This document shows, one piece after another, positions 43,501 to 53,222 of a stretch of DNA of 64,000 bases. This DNA comes from an uncultured Spartobacteria bacterium (GTDB taxonomy: Bacteria > Verrucomicrobiota > Verrucomicrobiia > Chthoniobacterales > JAATET01). The position numbers and the translations under genes were made by a program. The DNA lies in contig CALGTD010000159.1 of the NCBI GenBank assembly GCA_937901895.1, positions 54,575 to 118,574 on the forward strand, given 5' to 3'. A model generated the notes under the pieces. That model was not told the DNA's origin. It saw only the letters and a program-made list of their open reading frames with translations, and did no database searches. Position 1 is the stretch's first letter. Each line of letters starts with the position of its first letter.

Positions 43501-46500
43501 CCATCGTCGGATCGGGGACCTTGGTGCCGGCCGTGTAGATCGTCGCGAATGGATTCAGCAGCTGCACGTCACGCCCGGCTGAAATGTCGATGTCGCCACT
43601 GCCGGTGCGAATGACCTGGTAGCGATTGTTCGTCGGTGTGCCATTGGCCCCCGCACCGGTGATGAGCTGCAGCGTCGTCACGTTTCCACCACCAGTGGTC
43701 ACCCTCGGAAGATTTCGACCGAGCTTGATGGAACCGAGGTCGGCGCCCAATGCCGACAACGACTGCACGCTGCGGAAATCGGCGGCCGAAAAGTCCGCGC
43801 CGGATGTGATCCGGTAGGACCACGACTGCGCATTCATCGGCAGCAGTGGATTCGCATCCATGAGCGGCGCGCGATAGACATCACGCGTCGCAACGGTCGC
43901 CGTGGTCGGCAGCACAAAGCCGTCGTGGAAACCATTGTTGAAAACGATGTTTCCGGCTGCGCGGAGAGTCAGGATGCCCGGTGCGCTCTTTGGACCAAAG
44001 CGAAACGCCCCGAAGTTCCAGTCGTCGTTGGAGTTCGTCGAGTTTGCCGTGCCGAAAGTGATCGTTCCCGTGCGGTGAATGATCTCGGCACCGGGGCGAA
44101 TGCTCAAAACCGACTCCAGACCACGATTTCCACCGATGAGACGCATGAGCATCGCATCGTAAGTCGCGGATGCGGACCCCGCCGTGCCGACGAACAACTC
44201 GCCGTTTGCCCGCACGTTGTTCTTGAGCGTGTTCAGCGTGTTTCCGCTCAGGTTTCCATTTGTTCCGGTAAGGTCGAAAATCTTGTAGCCCTCGACCACG
44301 ACGCTGGACGCACCGCGAACCGAGCCCTCGATCGGCGCCATCTGGAGATCGCTGGCATCCGCGAGCTGCGGTGCGCGCAGATGCAACGTGCCAGTGAACT
44401 GCCCAAACGACGCGCTGGACGGCTTTGCGTCGGCGACGGAAAGATCGATCTTCGAGCCGGAACGAACTTCCAGCAACGCGTTGGCGTCGCTGACTCCATC
44501 GACCTGGGCTCCCGCCTCCAGCAGAACCGCACCGCCCTTGCCGGCGTTGCTGAACGTCTTCGCGCTTGCATCGAGCAACGACCCATCCGCGAGCACCAGG
44601 CTGCCTGCGGCGATCAGCGAGATCGTTCCTCCCGTGGTGCCCGAGGCATCGATCGTGCCGTTCACACGGATTGATCCGCGATCCGCGGAGAGACGGAAGT
44701 GGTGACTGGTGGAAACGCCATCGACGACGATATCGCCGGTGCGGACGCGGAAGTTTCGCGACTCGGTGAAGCCACCTTCATTGAGTGCGGCATTGAGATT
44801 CGCGAGCGAGGGCAGCCGCTCCACGTCGAGGGAAAACTGGCCGCCGAGACCATTCGAGCCGGCGTTCGCAAGGAATGTGCCCTTCAAGTCGACGCGCCCA
44901 TGGGACGCGTTCAGGAACAGCCTTCCCGCATTTCCTCCGTCGCGCGAGGCGGAAAGCACCATCGTGCTGTTGCGGCCGAGTTTCACGTCTCCCCGGCGGG
45001 ACGTGATCGTGATTTGTCCCGCATCGGTCGTCTTCACGAGGTCGTGGAACCGCTGCGACGTGCCGCTGACATCCAGCCGGCCATTCACGTTCACGTTTCC
45101 TTTGGTTGCCTGAAGCGTCAGGTGGCCGCTTGGCAGGTGAATGTCGGAATTGGCGGTCACGTTTCTGCCCTGGAACGTCAGACTGGCGCCAAGCCCGCTC
45201 TCGATATCGACCGGCATCGGTTGATCGACGCCCTGGAGGCTCAGACTGCCGGTCGATCGAACGAGCGAGGTGGTTCCTCCCGTCGCGAAGAACGACGGCG
45301 TATTCACGTCGAGATCCCCGGAGACGAGCAGGCGTCCCTTGCCGTCGAACAGCACCGCTCCGACGGCGGTCAGGCTGGTGCGTGAAAACTGGTCGATTCG
45401 AAGCGCGCGATCCCCGATCTCGATCGTTGTGGCCTGGAGTGCGAGACGGCCGGAGGGATCGCGATCCGCCGCAAGCGCGGACCCGATTGCGGCGTTGTCG
45501 AGAAGGATCCTGTCCGCCACCAGCCGGACCGTGCCGCCATCGTTGAAGCCGCGAATCTGCCCCGCGTGCAGAGCAAGGCTGCCAAGCCGGCTGGAGCCAA
45601 AACGCCCGGCGCCATACACGTCCAGCGAAGTGTAGCTGAGAAGCGAAACCGAGTGTGCATCCTCGAGCTGACGAAGAATCCGTCCTCGCAGAATCAATCC
45701 CTTCGTCCGCTCGATGTCTTCGGAATATTCACCGAGCTTCAACGTGATCTGGCCGCTGTGCAGTGCGATCGAGCTGCCATCCAGAATCGCTCGGCCGTCG
45801 AGTCGCGAGGCAAAGCTGGAATCGAGCGTGATGCTGCCACCCGAAATTCGCGCACGCCGGCCGATGCTCATCTCCGCCGCCGCATCATCGGGAACATTCG
45901 ATCGCAGCATCGACGCATCGACATCGCTGCTTACGCGAAGCAGGGCGCCGTCGCCGTTGAAAAGCAGATCCTCGGCACGCAACTTGAGCGAACCGCTTTG
46001 GACGACTTCGGAACGTCCGGCGAGACGCAGTCGCTCGTTGGCAACAAGAATGATCTCCGGTCCGGTGAGCGGTGCGCCCTCGTTGTCCACAATGAGCTTG
46101 GCGGTGTTCACCTTCACCGTCGTGCCATCCTCGGTCCGCGTGCGGATGCCGCCGATCAGCAGACTCTCCGCTCCCCAACGGCTGAGGTTTGCCGCGCTGA
46201 GAACGATCCGATTTTCCGTGGGACGCTCTCCTGGTCCCGTAATCACGATCGTCCCGGGACTGCTGATATCGACAAAGGCGCCGCGACCACCGGAAAGCGA
46301 CTGCCCCCTCACGAGGCCGTTGAGTCGCATTTTTTCGGTCGCCTGGAAGACCAGATGCCCGGAATCGGCCGGCAGAAGTTGAGGCAGGACGTTCAGCGCC
46401 AGCGCGCTCTCCCGCATGAAGAGGTTCGCCGTGAAGTCGTCGTAGCGCGCGCGGTTGCGGAAGACGTCCGGCGACGCGATCTCGAAGGAGGAATAGACCC

Positions 46501-49500
46501 GCGGAGCCTGTCGTCCGGCGTTCAGACTGTTGAACCGGTAGCCGGACACGAGGTTCGATCCGTCAGGCAGTGCGAGCGGTCCGGGGATCCTCGACGATGA
46601 GGGAGATACGAGATACGCGCCGGGCAACAGAGCGTAGCGCGCCGGCAGCAGCGTGTAGCTTCCCGCCGGAAGATCGGAACCAGGCCCGATCGTGATGCGA
46701 TCGCCCACGCGCAGTCGCGAGTTCACGTAGCCGGGGTCGCGGGTCGTTGGGTCCAGCGGGTCGCGGCTCAGATTTGGCGCGGCTGCATCGCTGTCGTTGA
46801 ACGGTGCAAACGGCACGTAACTTGCGTCGTAACCGGGAATGATCACAAAGCGATCCTCGGAGGCGAGAATGTCCCTTGTGCCCTGGTTGCCCTCCACCCA
46901 TCGATAGGCGTAGAGGTCTCCCCCTCCGCGAAGATCGATCTGCGAACCACCCCGGGTCGTGATGCGCGCAGCGCCGAGGTTCACGCTCTTTTCCGGCAGG
47001 CCCACGAGCGTGACGTCCATGCCGGTGGGATCGATCCACGAATTTCCGTCGACGCTTACACCGTAGGGAACCAGCTGCCCCTGGCCGGTCACCGGATCGA
47101 TGAGCGAGACCGAGGTCACACTGGCCGGGCCAAGTGTGAGCCGTTTCGCGACGGGAAATGCGCGCGTGTCGCCGGTGACGAGATCCGCGGGTGCCTCTCC
47201 GGTGCCGTCCCACCCGAGATTGATCTTCCCCATCGGCGCGCGGAGCACGCCGTTTTGCGTGATGTTGCTCGCATACACGGAAAGCGTGCCTCCGGCGGAG
47301 AGCGGAAGGCGGCTCGTGCCCGAGCCTTGAATCGTAACGGATCCCAACTGCACCGGCTGGCCCCGACGCGTGCGGTAATCGTAGGCAACCACCGTGAAGC
47401 TCGACGCGGTGGGCGTGTAGATCTGGCCCGCGCGGAAGTGGAGATGCCCGGCGATGTTGAGCGTTCCCTCCCCACGGATGTCGCCTCCATCGGCGAGGAA
47501 ATTGGCCCGGCGGATGTTCCGCATGGAAAGCGTTCCGATGTCGATCAGGTCGGCCTCCACGGTGAGAATGCCGGTGCCGTAGGTTGCCCGGAAATGATAG
47601 GGGTTCGTCGGGGCGGTAAAGGGATTCTTCGGCTCGGTTGGCAGCGTGGGAATGCGGAATGGCATTCCCAACGCCACATAAGGCGCCGCAAGCCTCACGC
47701 GATCGTCGGCATACAACACCCCTCCGGACGCGACCTTCAGCGTGTCGCGAGCCTCGATGTCAACGGGTCCCTTGAACCGAACGACACCATCGAGAGTGAG
47801 GGAATCGAATCCGCCTTTCGTGAACCTGTCCGCCGTGAAGTAGCCAAGCGCGGGCAGGTTTTTCCCGTCCTTCCGGACAACGGGCTGCCCAATCAACGTC
47901 TGCTCACCCGACTCGAACAACGACGGCAGCGGCGCGATCGGCAACGTCCGGCCGCTTTGCGTGACAACGAGCGTCGGGTCCGTCGGAAGAGCTCCGGTGA
48001 CGGAAAACCGGCCGGACGAAACCTTGAGCGAGCCTCCATATGCCGCAGGTCCTCCCGCATGCCCCTTCAACGTAGCGTCTGTGAAGAGGTGCTCGCCACC
48101 ATCGAGAACGATGCTTCCTCCGTCGCTGTCGAGACGAACCGGAACAAACTGCCGGCTCGCGAGCGGAGCATTCAAACCGCTGCGCGCGGATACCAGCAGC
48201 GACGGCGTGGGAGTCAGCACGTGCGGCGAAAAGTCGAGGACGCCGGAGGTGCCGGAGACGTCAAGCACCGCGCCGCGCCGCGCCACGATGTTTCCGGAAA
48301 TCTCGATGGTTCCACCGGGCAGCACCGACCCCAGCCGTCGTCCAAGTCCGGACGTATCCCGCACGAGCACTGTCGTCCCCGCGGTGGAGAGCCGGCTCTT
48401 CGTTCCGAGATAGACGGTCGTCAGTGACTGCTCACGCCCCTGGTTCAGCACATTTTGCTCGAAGGTGTTGATCGAGTCCTTGCTGCCGGAAACGGTGATC
48501 TTTCCACCGGGTGCGACGACTGTTCCGAGGATCGCCACCGTGCTGCCCGAGAAGGAAACTTCGCCAAGCGGATCGGTGACGATCCGTGCACCCTCCTTCA
48601 TCACGAGATCGCCGCGGAAGAGCAGTCCGGTGTTCGACACATCATCCGAAAGTCCGAGACTGCGAAACGCAAGGCTGACAGGCGACCGTTCGCCCTGAGG
48701 CCACAGGATGCGACGAACCTCGAGCGTGTCCCCGTTTCGCGGGTTCGGGTTCGCAACCAGGCTCGTGGCGCGCGGCGCGAGAAGCGTATTCTCCGCGATG
48801 ACAAGGCCGGGAAGGTGTTGTTTCTCCCCCAGGAAGTTGTAGCGGAGACCTCCGATGCCGGTGAGGTCGAACCGGGTAAACCCTCCCTGATCGAAGAATT
48901 CCGAACGAAGCACGACCGTGCCCGGCTCGGTCGCGCGACCGCCGACCTGAATGAACGGAGCCTGCAGTGCAAGCGAGCCGCCCTTTTCGCCGGAGAATCC
49001 GCGCAATCCGCCGAGCAACCGCAGACGACCGGAAAGGAGGCGCTCCGTGTCCTCGACCGGACGCCGGCCCTTGACTTCGTCCTTCAGGAAAAGCGCGCCG
49101 AGATTTGGATCTCTTCCCGCACGCAGGGCAATGGAACCGCCGGTTCCATAGGTGACCGTGTTGTCGCGGTCAACGAGCACACCGCCGGAAACGTCGATCA
49201 AACTGCCCGGGGCAAGCCGCGCCGTGAATGCCGTGACATCGACCTTTCCGCCGTCGGCCACAATTGGCTGCAGTCCGTCGGGCGAGGGATTGCGAACATC
49301 GAACGTGAGACCAGCCGTATCCAACACGGCCCCGGAGCCGAGCGTAAACCGCCCCGCATCCGGATCGGCATAAATCGGTGGCACGGGAATGCTCGCATCA
49401 CGCGCCTTGTATTGCGCCGCCAGGTAGGGCGAGACGTTGTAGGTCGCAAACGTGAGACTTCCACCCGGAGCGAAGATCGATCCCTTCACTTCGATGTTGC

Positions 49501-52348
49501 GTCCCTTCAGCGTCAGCGATCCAAACGCGGGCGCATCGATCACGACATTCGCGGGCACGAGGATGTCCCCCGCGGAGTTGTCGACGACGAGGTGACCGAA
49601 TCCGTCCTCACCCAGCAGGGAAGGCGGGAGTTCGACGCTCCGGCGACGCTCCGAAAGCAACCGGAACGGATTTGCGAGGCTTGCCGCCTGCTGACCTTTG
49701 AGCGCAAGCGGATCGCCTTCGGGAGTCAGGGCAAACGCCTGAGCCGGCCGCAGCTGGCGATCGCCGAACACCACCGTCGGCGCGCGCAGCGATGTATCCA
49801 TGAACGGCTCGCCATACTTTGGCTGCGGGTCCTGCGAGCGGAACGCGAGTTCGAGCCTGCTGGATTTCGGCAGCGAACTGGAAAGTCGCGTCTCGCGCAG
49901 TTGCCGGGGACCGGTGACAGTTGCTCCGGCGAGTTTGCCATCCAGAGCCATTGAGGCCGCCGTGATCGAAATGCTTCCGCCGGCTGCGCCCTGGATGTAG
50001 TCGCTTTCGTAGTGGCCGCGATCGAGGCTGAGGGCCGGACGGAACGTTCTCGTGATTCCCCATTTCGCATGGGTCTCGGTAAACCTCGGATCGTAGATAC
50101 CGTCGTAAACCAGGTCCGGCGTCGCCTCCGCAATGTCGATAAGCTGCGCGCCCAGGATGACCTTCGACGTCTTGACGTATCCGCCCTTGTTGTTCATCCA
50201 GCCGCCCGAAACATCGATGATCGACCCCTGCTGAAGAACCACGGACTCGCCCGCCTGCAACGTCACATTTCCACCGGCGACCGTCAGCCGCGCAGCGTCA
50301 TGCTCGATGAGGTCGAGAAATCCGGTCGCATCGCCGAGCGGGGTCCCGATCCACTCCTTGCCGTTGAACGTTCCGGTGCGACGGGCATCGATGGTGATCG
50401 ATGTGTTGCGGAAGGGCCCCTCACGCTGAAGCGGCGTGTCCGCGAGTTCCGCGCCACGGAACTCCAGCGTGAGGATGTTCTCGTTGAGCGGGACGTCCAC
50501 GGCGGTCGTTCCGGCGACATCAATCATCGCGCCTTCGTCGATGTAAATTTGCCCGGTCGAATAAACGAAGCGCGACAGCGGCGGTTGCTGTGCGCTGGTG
50601 CTGGGGATGTAGTCCCATTTTCCGGCCTGCACGGTGACCGAGGCATTCGGTGCGAGAAGTTGGGATCCCTTGTCGAAATGAACCGCCAGCCCGCGGGTAT
50701 TGACCTGTGAACGGATGGCAACCTCCGATCCAGTGATCTTTTCGCCGCTCGCGATCTCCGGCAGGATGCGCATCACGCTGCCTTCGCCGATCGTGACCAC
50801 GCCGCTGCCGCGCGGCACAAAGAGCGTCTTCTGCGCCTCGGTCGCGCCATTCGGATCGTAGGCGGAGTTCGCCACGTAGTCGTAAATGGCCAGGAGATCG
50901 ATGCGTCCGTTCAGGGAAACCGATGTGGTGCTGTCGATGACACCATTCTGCTGAACGCTCTTCCCGGTAATCGTCGCGTTCGCGCGGGCGATCTCGATGA
51001 TGCCGTCGTTGATGGCCGTTCCCGCGCGGATCCGCGCCCTGGCACTCGGATCATCGACCGCACCGACCACGACATCCAGGCCGCGCAGGCTCGGGTCGCT
51101 GGCCGCGTGCGGCAGAACGCCGATCTGCAATCCCGCCGCAAGCACGGTCTGGCCGTCCGGTGTGGAAATCGTGCCCGAGTTGCGAACATTCGCGCCTGCG
51201 AGCGTCACGCGTCCGCCGACCTTCGCCGCAGTGGTCGGGCTTGCAATCTGCGCGCCGCGCTTCACCTCCACATCGCCATGCACGGCGAGATACCTGGCCG
51301 TCAGGCGCGTGCCGGCCTTGGCTCTGTCCAGCTTTGCCCTTCCTGCCTCGGTAATCGTAATGGTGGTGCGACCGCTGCGATCCCTCCCGACCGCGTAGTC
51401 GTCGCCGTCCACGAGCGCTTGCTCGACCTGCGACTCATTTATGAACGTGAGCTGCGGTTTGCTTCGCTCGTCAAGGATCTGGCTGAGAATCTTCGACTCC
51501 CCCACCACTTCGAACGAATCCGTGATGAGGGCGGAAAACAGGAACTGCGCGTCCGTGTTGTTGAGAAGACCGCGGGCAATGAGGGCTGGATTGATGGGAA
51601 GCGCCGCGGCAGTGAGAGCGTAGGTATTGACCTGGCTGGAACCTCCAAAAATGATCCCGTTCTGGTTGATGACGTAGACCTGCCCGTCGGCATTGAGCTT
51701 GCCGAGGATCTGGCTGGGGCGGCCCTTGGGATCGTTGACCTTGTTGAAAGCCACCCACTTTCCGCGATCGGAGCCCCCCCTGGATTGGTCGAACGTCAGC
51801 GTCGTCTTCTTGCCGATGTTGAATGTCCGCCAGTTCAGCAACGCCTGCTGCTCGGTCTGAACGATAGTGACGTCCCTGCCACCATCGGCGCCGCTTTTCT
51901 CGGTCGGCAGCTCAGCCCCCACCCAGAGCCCCGGATTTTCCCCCTTCTTCGGCCGGTTCAGATTCTTCGGCACGCGGGGGTCGACCTCGAGCCCGTTGCG
52001 TCGAAGTCCATCGGGAACCCGCGGAAGCAGGCCACCGCCTCGGGGATTCCGCAAACGCGCGGTGGATGCCTGCGCGGCTTCACGCGCGGACCGTTGCATC
52101 GCGCGGGCCGACTGGATGGCGTCCGTTGTGCGCGCGAGCCGGTCCTTCGCGTTCGACTGCAGCCTCGCGGCCTCGGTCTGACCGGAACCCGCGCTCGTCG
52201 AGTTCCCGCTCCTTGCCCGCGGCGCCGCCGCGCCACCCCCCAGAATGTCCCCCGCCTGCACGGTGAATGCAGGCAGAAGAAGCAACGCCGTTCCCGATGA
52301 AATCGAATGGAACGCGCGCAGCACGGAGCATCTGCGCGGGTGGCTCAT
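40568..52348 (-). CDS. giant TpsA / filamentous haemagglutinin-like exoprotein
   Basis: A 3926-residue exported protein. A signal peptide of about 33 residues is followed by an unusual Arg/Ala/Gln-rich, helical segment of about 100 residues, then the TPS (haemagglutination activity) domain, residues about 145-400: LLNWRTFNIGKKTTLTFDQS, WVAFNKVNDPKGRPSQILG, the loop NQNGIIFGG (a variant of NPNGI, residues 228-232). Beyond that is a very long beta-helix with many degenerate 20-25 residue repeats of Gly, Asn, Ser, Leu. There is no recognisable toxin or VENN-type tail; the C-terminus is Pro/Glu-rich and ends in VDVLGYGGEEDSNL. It should be secreted through TpsB (58904-60538). The start at 52348, 4 bases after the PPIase stop, replaces a longer frame to 52453. 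Confidence 0.9.
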   Translation of the reverse strand: MSHPRRCSVLRAFHSISSGTALLLLPAFTVQAGDILGGGAAAPRARSGNSTSAGSGQTEAARLQSNAKDRLARTTDAIQSARAMQRSAREAAQASTARLRNPRGGGLLPRVPDGLRRNGLEVDPRVPKNLNRPKKGENPGLWVGAELPTEKSGADGGRDVTIVQTEQQALLNWRTFNIGKKTTLTFDQSRGGSDRGKWVAFNKVNDPKGRPSQILGKLNADGQVYVINQNGIIFGGSSQVNTYALTAAALPINPALIARGLLNNTDAQFLFSALITDSFEVVGESKILSQILDERSKPQLTFINESQVEQALVDGDDYAVGRDRSGRTTITITEAGRAKLDRAKAGTRLTARYLAVHGDVEVKRGAQIASPTTAAKVGGRVTLAGANVRNSGTISTPDGQTVLAAGLQIGVLPHAASDPSLRGLDVVVGAVDDPSARARIRAGTAINDGIIEIARANATITGKSVQQNGVIDSTTSVSLNGRIDLLAIYDYVANSAYDPNGATEAQKTLFVPRGSGVVTIGEGSVMRILPEIASGEKITGSEVAIRSQVNTRGLAVHFDKGSQLLAPNASVTVQAGKWDYIPSTSAQQPPLSRFVYSTGQIYIDEGAMIDVAGTTAVDVPLNENILTLEFRGAELADTPLQREGPFRNTSITIDARRTGTFNGKEWIGTPLGDATGFLDLIEHDAARLTVAGGNVTLQAGESVVLQQGSIIDVSGGWMNNKGGYVKTSKVILGAQLIDIAEATPDLVYDGIYDPRFTETHAKWGITRTFRPALSLDRGHYESDYIQGAAGGSISITAASMALDGKLAGATVTGPRQLRETRLSSSLPKSSRLELAFRSQDPQPKYGEPFMDTSLRAPTVVFGDRQLRPAQAFALTPEGDPLALKGQQAASLANPFRLLSERRRSVELPPSLLGEDGFGHLVVDNSAGDILVPANVVIDAPAFGSLTLKGRNIEVKGSIFAPGGSLTFATYNVSPYLAAQYKARDASIPVPPIYADPDAGRFTLGSGAVLDTAGLTFDVRNPSPDGLQPIVADGGKVDVTAFTARLAPGSLIDVSGGVLVDRDNTVTYGTGGSIALRAGRDPNLGALFLKDEVKGRRPVEDTERLLSGRLRLLGGLRGFSGEKGGSLALQAPFIQVGGRATEPGTVVLRSEFFDQGGFTRFDLTGIGGLRYNFLGEKQHLPGLVIAENTLLAPRATSLVANPNPRNGDTLEVRRILWPQGERSPVSLAFRSLGLSDDVSNTGLLFRGDLVMKEGARIVTDPLGEVSFSGSTVAILGTVVAPGGKITVSGSKDSINTFEQNVLNQGREQSLTTVYLGTKSRLSTAGTTVLVRDTSGLGRRLGSVLPGGTIEISGNIVARRGAVLDVSGTSGVLDFSPHVLTPTPSLLVSARSGLNAPLASRQFVPVRLDSDGGSIVLDGGEHLFTDATLKGHAGGPAAYGGSLKVSSGRFSVTGALPTDPTLVVTQSGRTLPIAPLPSLFESGEQTLIGQPVVRKDGKNLPALGYFTADRFTKGGFDSLTLDGVVRFKGPVDIEARDTLKVASGGVLYADDRVRLAAPYVALGMPFRIPTLPTEPKNPFTAPTNPYHFRATYGTGILTVEADLIDIGTLSMRNIRRANFLADGGDIRGEGTLNIAGHLHFRAGQIYTPTASSFTVVAYDYRTRRGQPVQLGSVTIQGSGTSRLPLSAGGTLSVYASNITQNGVLRAPMGKINLGWDGTGEAPADLVTGDTRAFPVAKRLTLGPASVTSVSLIDPVTGQGQLVPYGVSVDGNSWIDPTGMDVTLVGLPEKSVNLGAARITTRGGSQIDLRGGGDLYAYRWVEGNQGTRDILASEDRFVIIPGYDASYVPFAPFNDSDAAAPNLSRDPLDPTTRDPGYVNSRLRVGDRITIGPGSDLPAGSYTLLPARYALLPGAYLVSPSSSRIPGPLALPDGSNLVSGYRFNSLNAGRQAPRVYSSFEIASPDVFRNRARYDDFTANLFMRESALALNVLPQLLPADSGHLVFQATEKMRLNGLVRGQSLSGGRGAFVDISSPGTIVITGPGERPTENRIVLSAANLSRWGAESLLIGGIRTRTEDGTTVKVNTAKLIVDNEGAPLTGPEIILVANERLRLAGRSEVVQSGSLKLRAEDLLFNGDGALLRVSSDVDASMLRSNVPDDAAAEMSIGRRARISGGSITLDSSFASRLDGRAILDGSSIALHSGQITLKLGEYSEDIERTKGLILRGRILRQLEDAHSVSLLSYTSLDVYGAGRFGSSRLGSLALHAGQIRGFNDGGTVRLVADRILLDNAAIGSALAADRDPSGRLALQATTIEIGDRALRIDQFSRTSLTAVGAVLFDGKGRLLVSGDLDVNTPSFFATGGTTSLVRSTGSLSLQGVDQPMPVDIESGLGASLTFQGRNVTANSDIHLPSGHLTLQATKGNVNVNGRLDVSGTSQRFHDLVKTTDAGQITITSRRGDVKLGRNSTMVLSASRDGGNAGRLFLNASHGRVDLKGTFLANAGSNGLGGQFSLDVERLPSLANLNAALNEGGFTESRNFRVRTGDIVVDGVSTSHHFRLSADRGSIRVNGTIDASGTTGGTISLIAAGSLVLADGSLLDASAKTFSNAGKGGAVLLEAGAQVDGVSDANALLEVRSGSKIDLSVADAKPSSASFGQFTGTLHLRAPQLADASDLQMAPIEGSVRGASSVVVEGYKIFDLTGTNGNLSGNTLNTLKNNVRANGELFVGTAGSASATYDAMLMRLIGGNRGLESVLSIRPGAEIIHRTGTITFGTANSTNSNDDWNFGAFRFGPKSAPGILTLRAAGNIVFNNGFHDGFVLPTTATVATRDVYRAPLMDANPLLPMNAQSWSYRITSGADFSAADFRSVQSLSALGADLGSIKLGRNLPRVTTGGGNVTTLQLITGAGANGTPTNNRYQVIRTGSGDIDISAGRDVQLLNPFATIYTAGTKVPDPTMGGKFDLPLAYISSNDQGTTLGAPQQDEFGYPVQYTLGGGNVTIRAQSDIVHLTRLTNTSELVADSQRQLPVNWLYRRGYIDPVTGQFGATPQRLPSGGGLDLVGGDVTSTTWWVDFSNFFQGVGALGGGDVILEAGRNVANVDAVAPTNARLPKDATRADQLVELGGGDLLIRAGNDIDGGVYYVERGRGTLIAGNEIKTNSTRAPSNHFFSTSPSESTIPGEQAWLPTTLFLGKGTFDVSARGDVLLGPTANVFMLPEGLNNTIWYKTWFSTYAPDSAVNVSSLGGSLTLRTHAALPGGNGATTPVLQSWLQTQLLFVSASQSVYSASYFHPWLRLNESNVAAYGTATTMLPPTLRATAFTGDMNLVGNFNLAPAPRGSLELVAGGAVNGLQPTGRVTVDGQSLVTWATSRVNLSDAPPSAIPGVLTPFAYRAFIGPTADNSGIARTTEPGYLAAFDQLFVETGALDTVMQTKQALHSPGLHADDPEPLRLYAMAGDISGLTLYSAKRARIVAGQDITDNAFYIQNLSENDISVVAAGRNILAYNASSPLRSESQAPGNLPPGLTTAPQAPLAGDIQLSGPGTLAVLAGATLDLGTGATNADGTGSGVVTVGNARNPYLPFDGASILTGAGLGSVASLTDAGDFETFIDEFLLGEKGARYLAQVDPELTETEFLELPAEQQARIALEAFYLVLRDAGRSENAPFEGITDGYRLGFAAIEALFPALDEGATFRGNIDTRARDIRTKNGGSINIFAPRGDLTLATSVIGNPLVPPGIITESGGSISIFTDGDVDIGIGRIFTLRGGDMVIWSSNGNIAAGAAARTVKSAPPTRVLIDPQSGAVQTDLAGLATGGGIGVLATVAGVPPGDVDLIAPNGVVDAGDAGIRVSGNLSIAATAVLNASNITVAGSTTGVPSAPVIAAPNIGGLTAASNVAGAATSAASEFAQQQTRPPEPQEETPSIIVVDVLGYGGEEDSNL

Positions 52349-52352
52349 GCGG

Positions 52353-53222
52353 TTAGTTCTTCGAGGTTTCGACGAGCTGACCGAGGGCGATTTCGTTGAT
52401 CGCCACGGAGTTTTCCTGAAGGAGTCGCTCGAGATATGCCGAACGGTTCGCACTTGCCTGCTCCTGCCGGAGTCTGGCGGCGATGGCGTCGCGAACCTCG
52501 TCGAGAGCCGGCGTGCGCTCGTCCCGAATATCGAGGACCTTCACAATGTGCCAGCCGTCGGCGAGTTCGATCGGTGCGGTGACCGCGTCCTTGCCGAGTT
52601 CGACGATCTTTTCCCGGATCGCAGGCTGAAGCTGCGCGGCCGCAAGCCAGCCAATCTCACCGCCGTTTGCCGCGCTCTGCGACTCCTGGCTCTCCCGTCG
52701 CGCCACCGCGGCAAAGTCGACACCGGGTTCCTTTAGTGCCTTCTGCACCGCTTCGAGCCGGTTTTTCGCGTCGTCTCCCTTTGCGATGTAGATCTGCGCG
52801 AGCCGGAACTGCTTCGGAACGCGAAGCTGGGACTTCACCGCCTCGTAGGCGGCGGCGACATCATCGGCGCCAGGAAAGTCGGCGGGCGGCTCGGAAACCG
52901 ACCGGAGGTAGCTTTCGGCGAGCGCCGACTGGCGCAGTCGCTCGAGCTGGGCCTCGACATCGGGCTGTTTATCCCACTTGTTCGCCAGTGCCTGCTTGAG
53001 CACGAGCTGCTCGACGATCAGCGAGCGCACGACCTGATTGAGCGCAGCGGGATCGCCGGCAAGCTGTTCCTTTTCCTGCTGGGTGAGCGCTTCGAAATAT
53101 GGGGCAACTTCGGTGGATTTGATGTCTTCGCCACCAATCCGCGCGATGACCGCGGAATCGACTGCAAGAACGGTGCCGGCCGCGGTTGCGGCGAGCACGA
53201 TGAATGCGTGAGGGATCTTCAT
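52353..53222 (-). CDS. parvulin-type peptidyl-prolyl isomerase (PpiC/SurA-like)
   Basis: A 289-residue periplasmic protein with a signal peptide (cleavage after VLA). An N-terminal helical SurA-like part (residues about 30-130, VVRSLIVEQLVLKQALANKW) precedes a rotamase domain: FRLAQIYIAKGDDAKNRLEA, VDFAAVARRESQESQSAANGG, GEIGWLAAAQLQPAI and DGWHIVKVLDIRDERTPALD. It most likely keeps the giant exoprotein unfolded or isomerises it in the periplasm. Its start overlaps the previous stop by 4 bases and its stop is 4 bases before the tpsA ATG, so the two are made together. Confidence 0.9.
   Translation of the reverse strand: MKIPHAFIVLAATAAGTVLAVDSAVIARIGGEDIKSTEVAPYFEALTQQEKEQLAGDPAALNQVVRSLIVEQLVLKQALANKWDKQPDVEAQLERLRQSALAESYLRSVSEPPADFPGADDVAAAYEAVKSQLRVPKQFRLAQIYIAKGDDAKNRLEAVQKALKEPGVDFAAVARRESQESQSAANGGEIGWLAAAQLQPAIREKIVELGKDAVTAPIELADGWHIVKVLDIRDERTPALDEVRDAIAARLRQEQASANRSAYLERLLQENSVAINEIALGQLVETSKN

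Noticed and set aside
48455..49954. 499-codon plus-strand frame inside tpsA
   Set aside because: Same antisense shadow effect; no start context and no protein family features.
40568..52348. Repeated segments that might suggest a CRISPR or other DNA repeat array
   Set aside because: The repetition is at protein level (degenerate beta-helix repeats) with no constant repeat length or spacers in the DNA.
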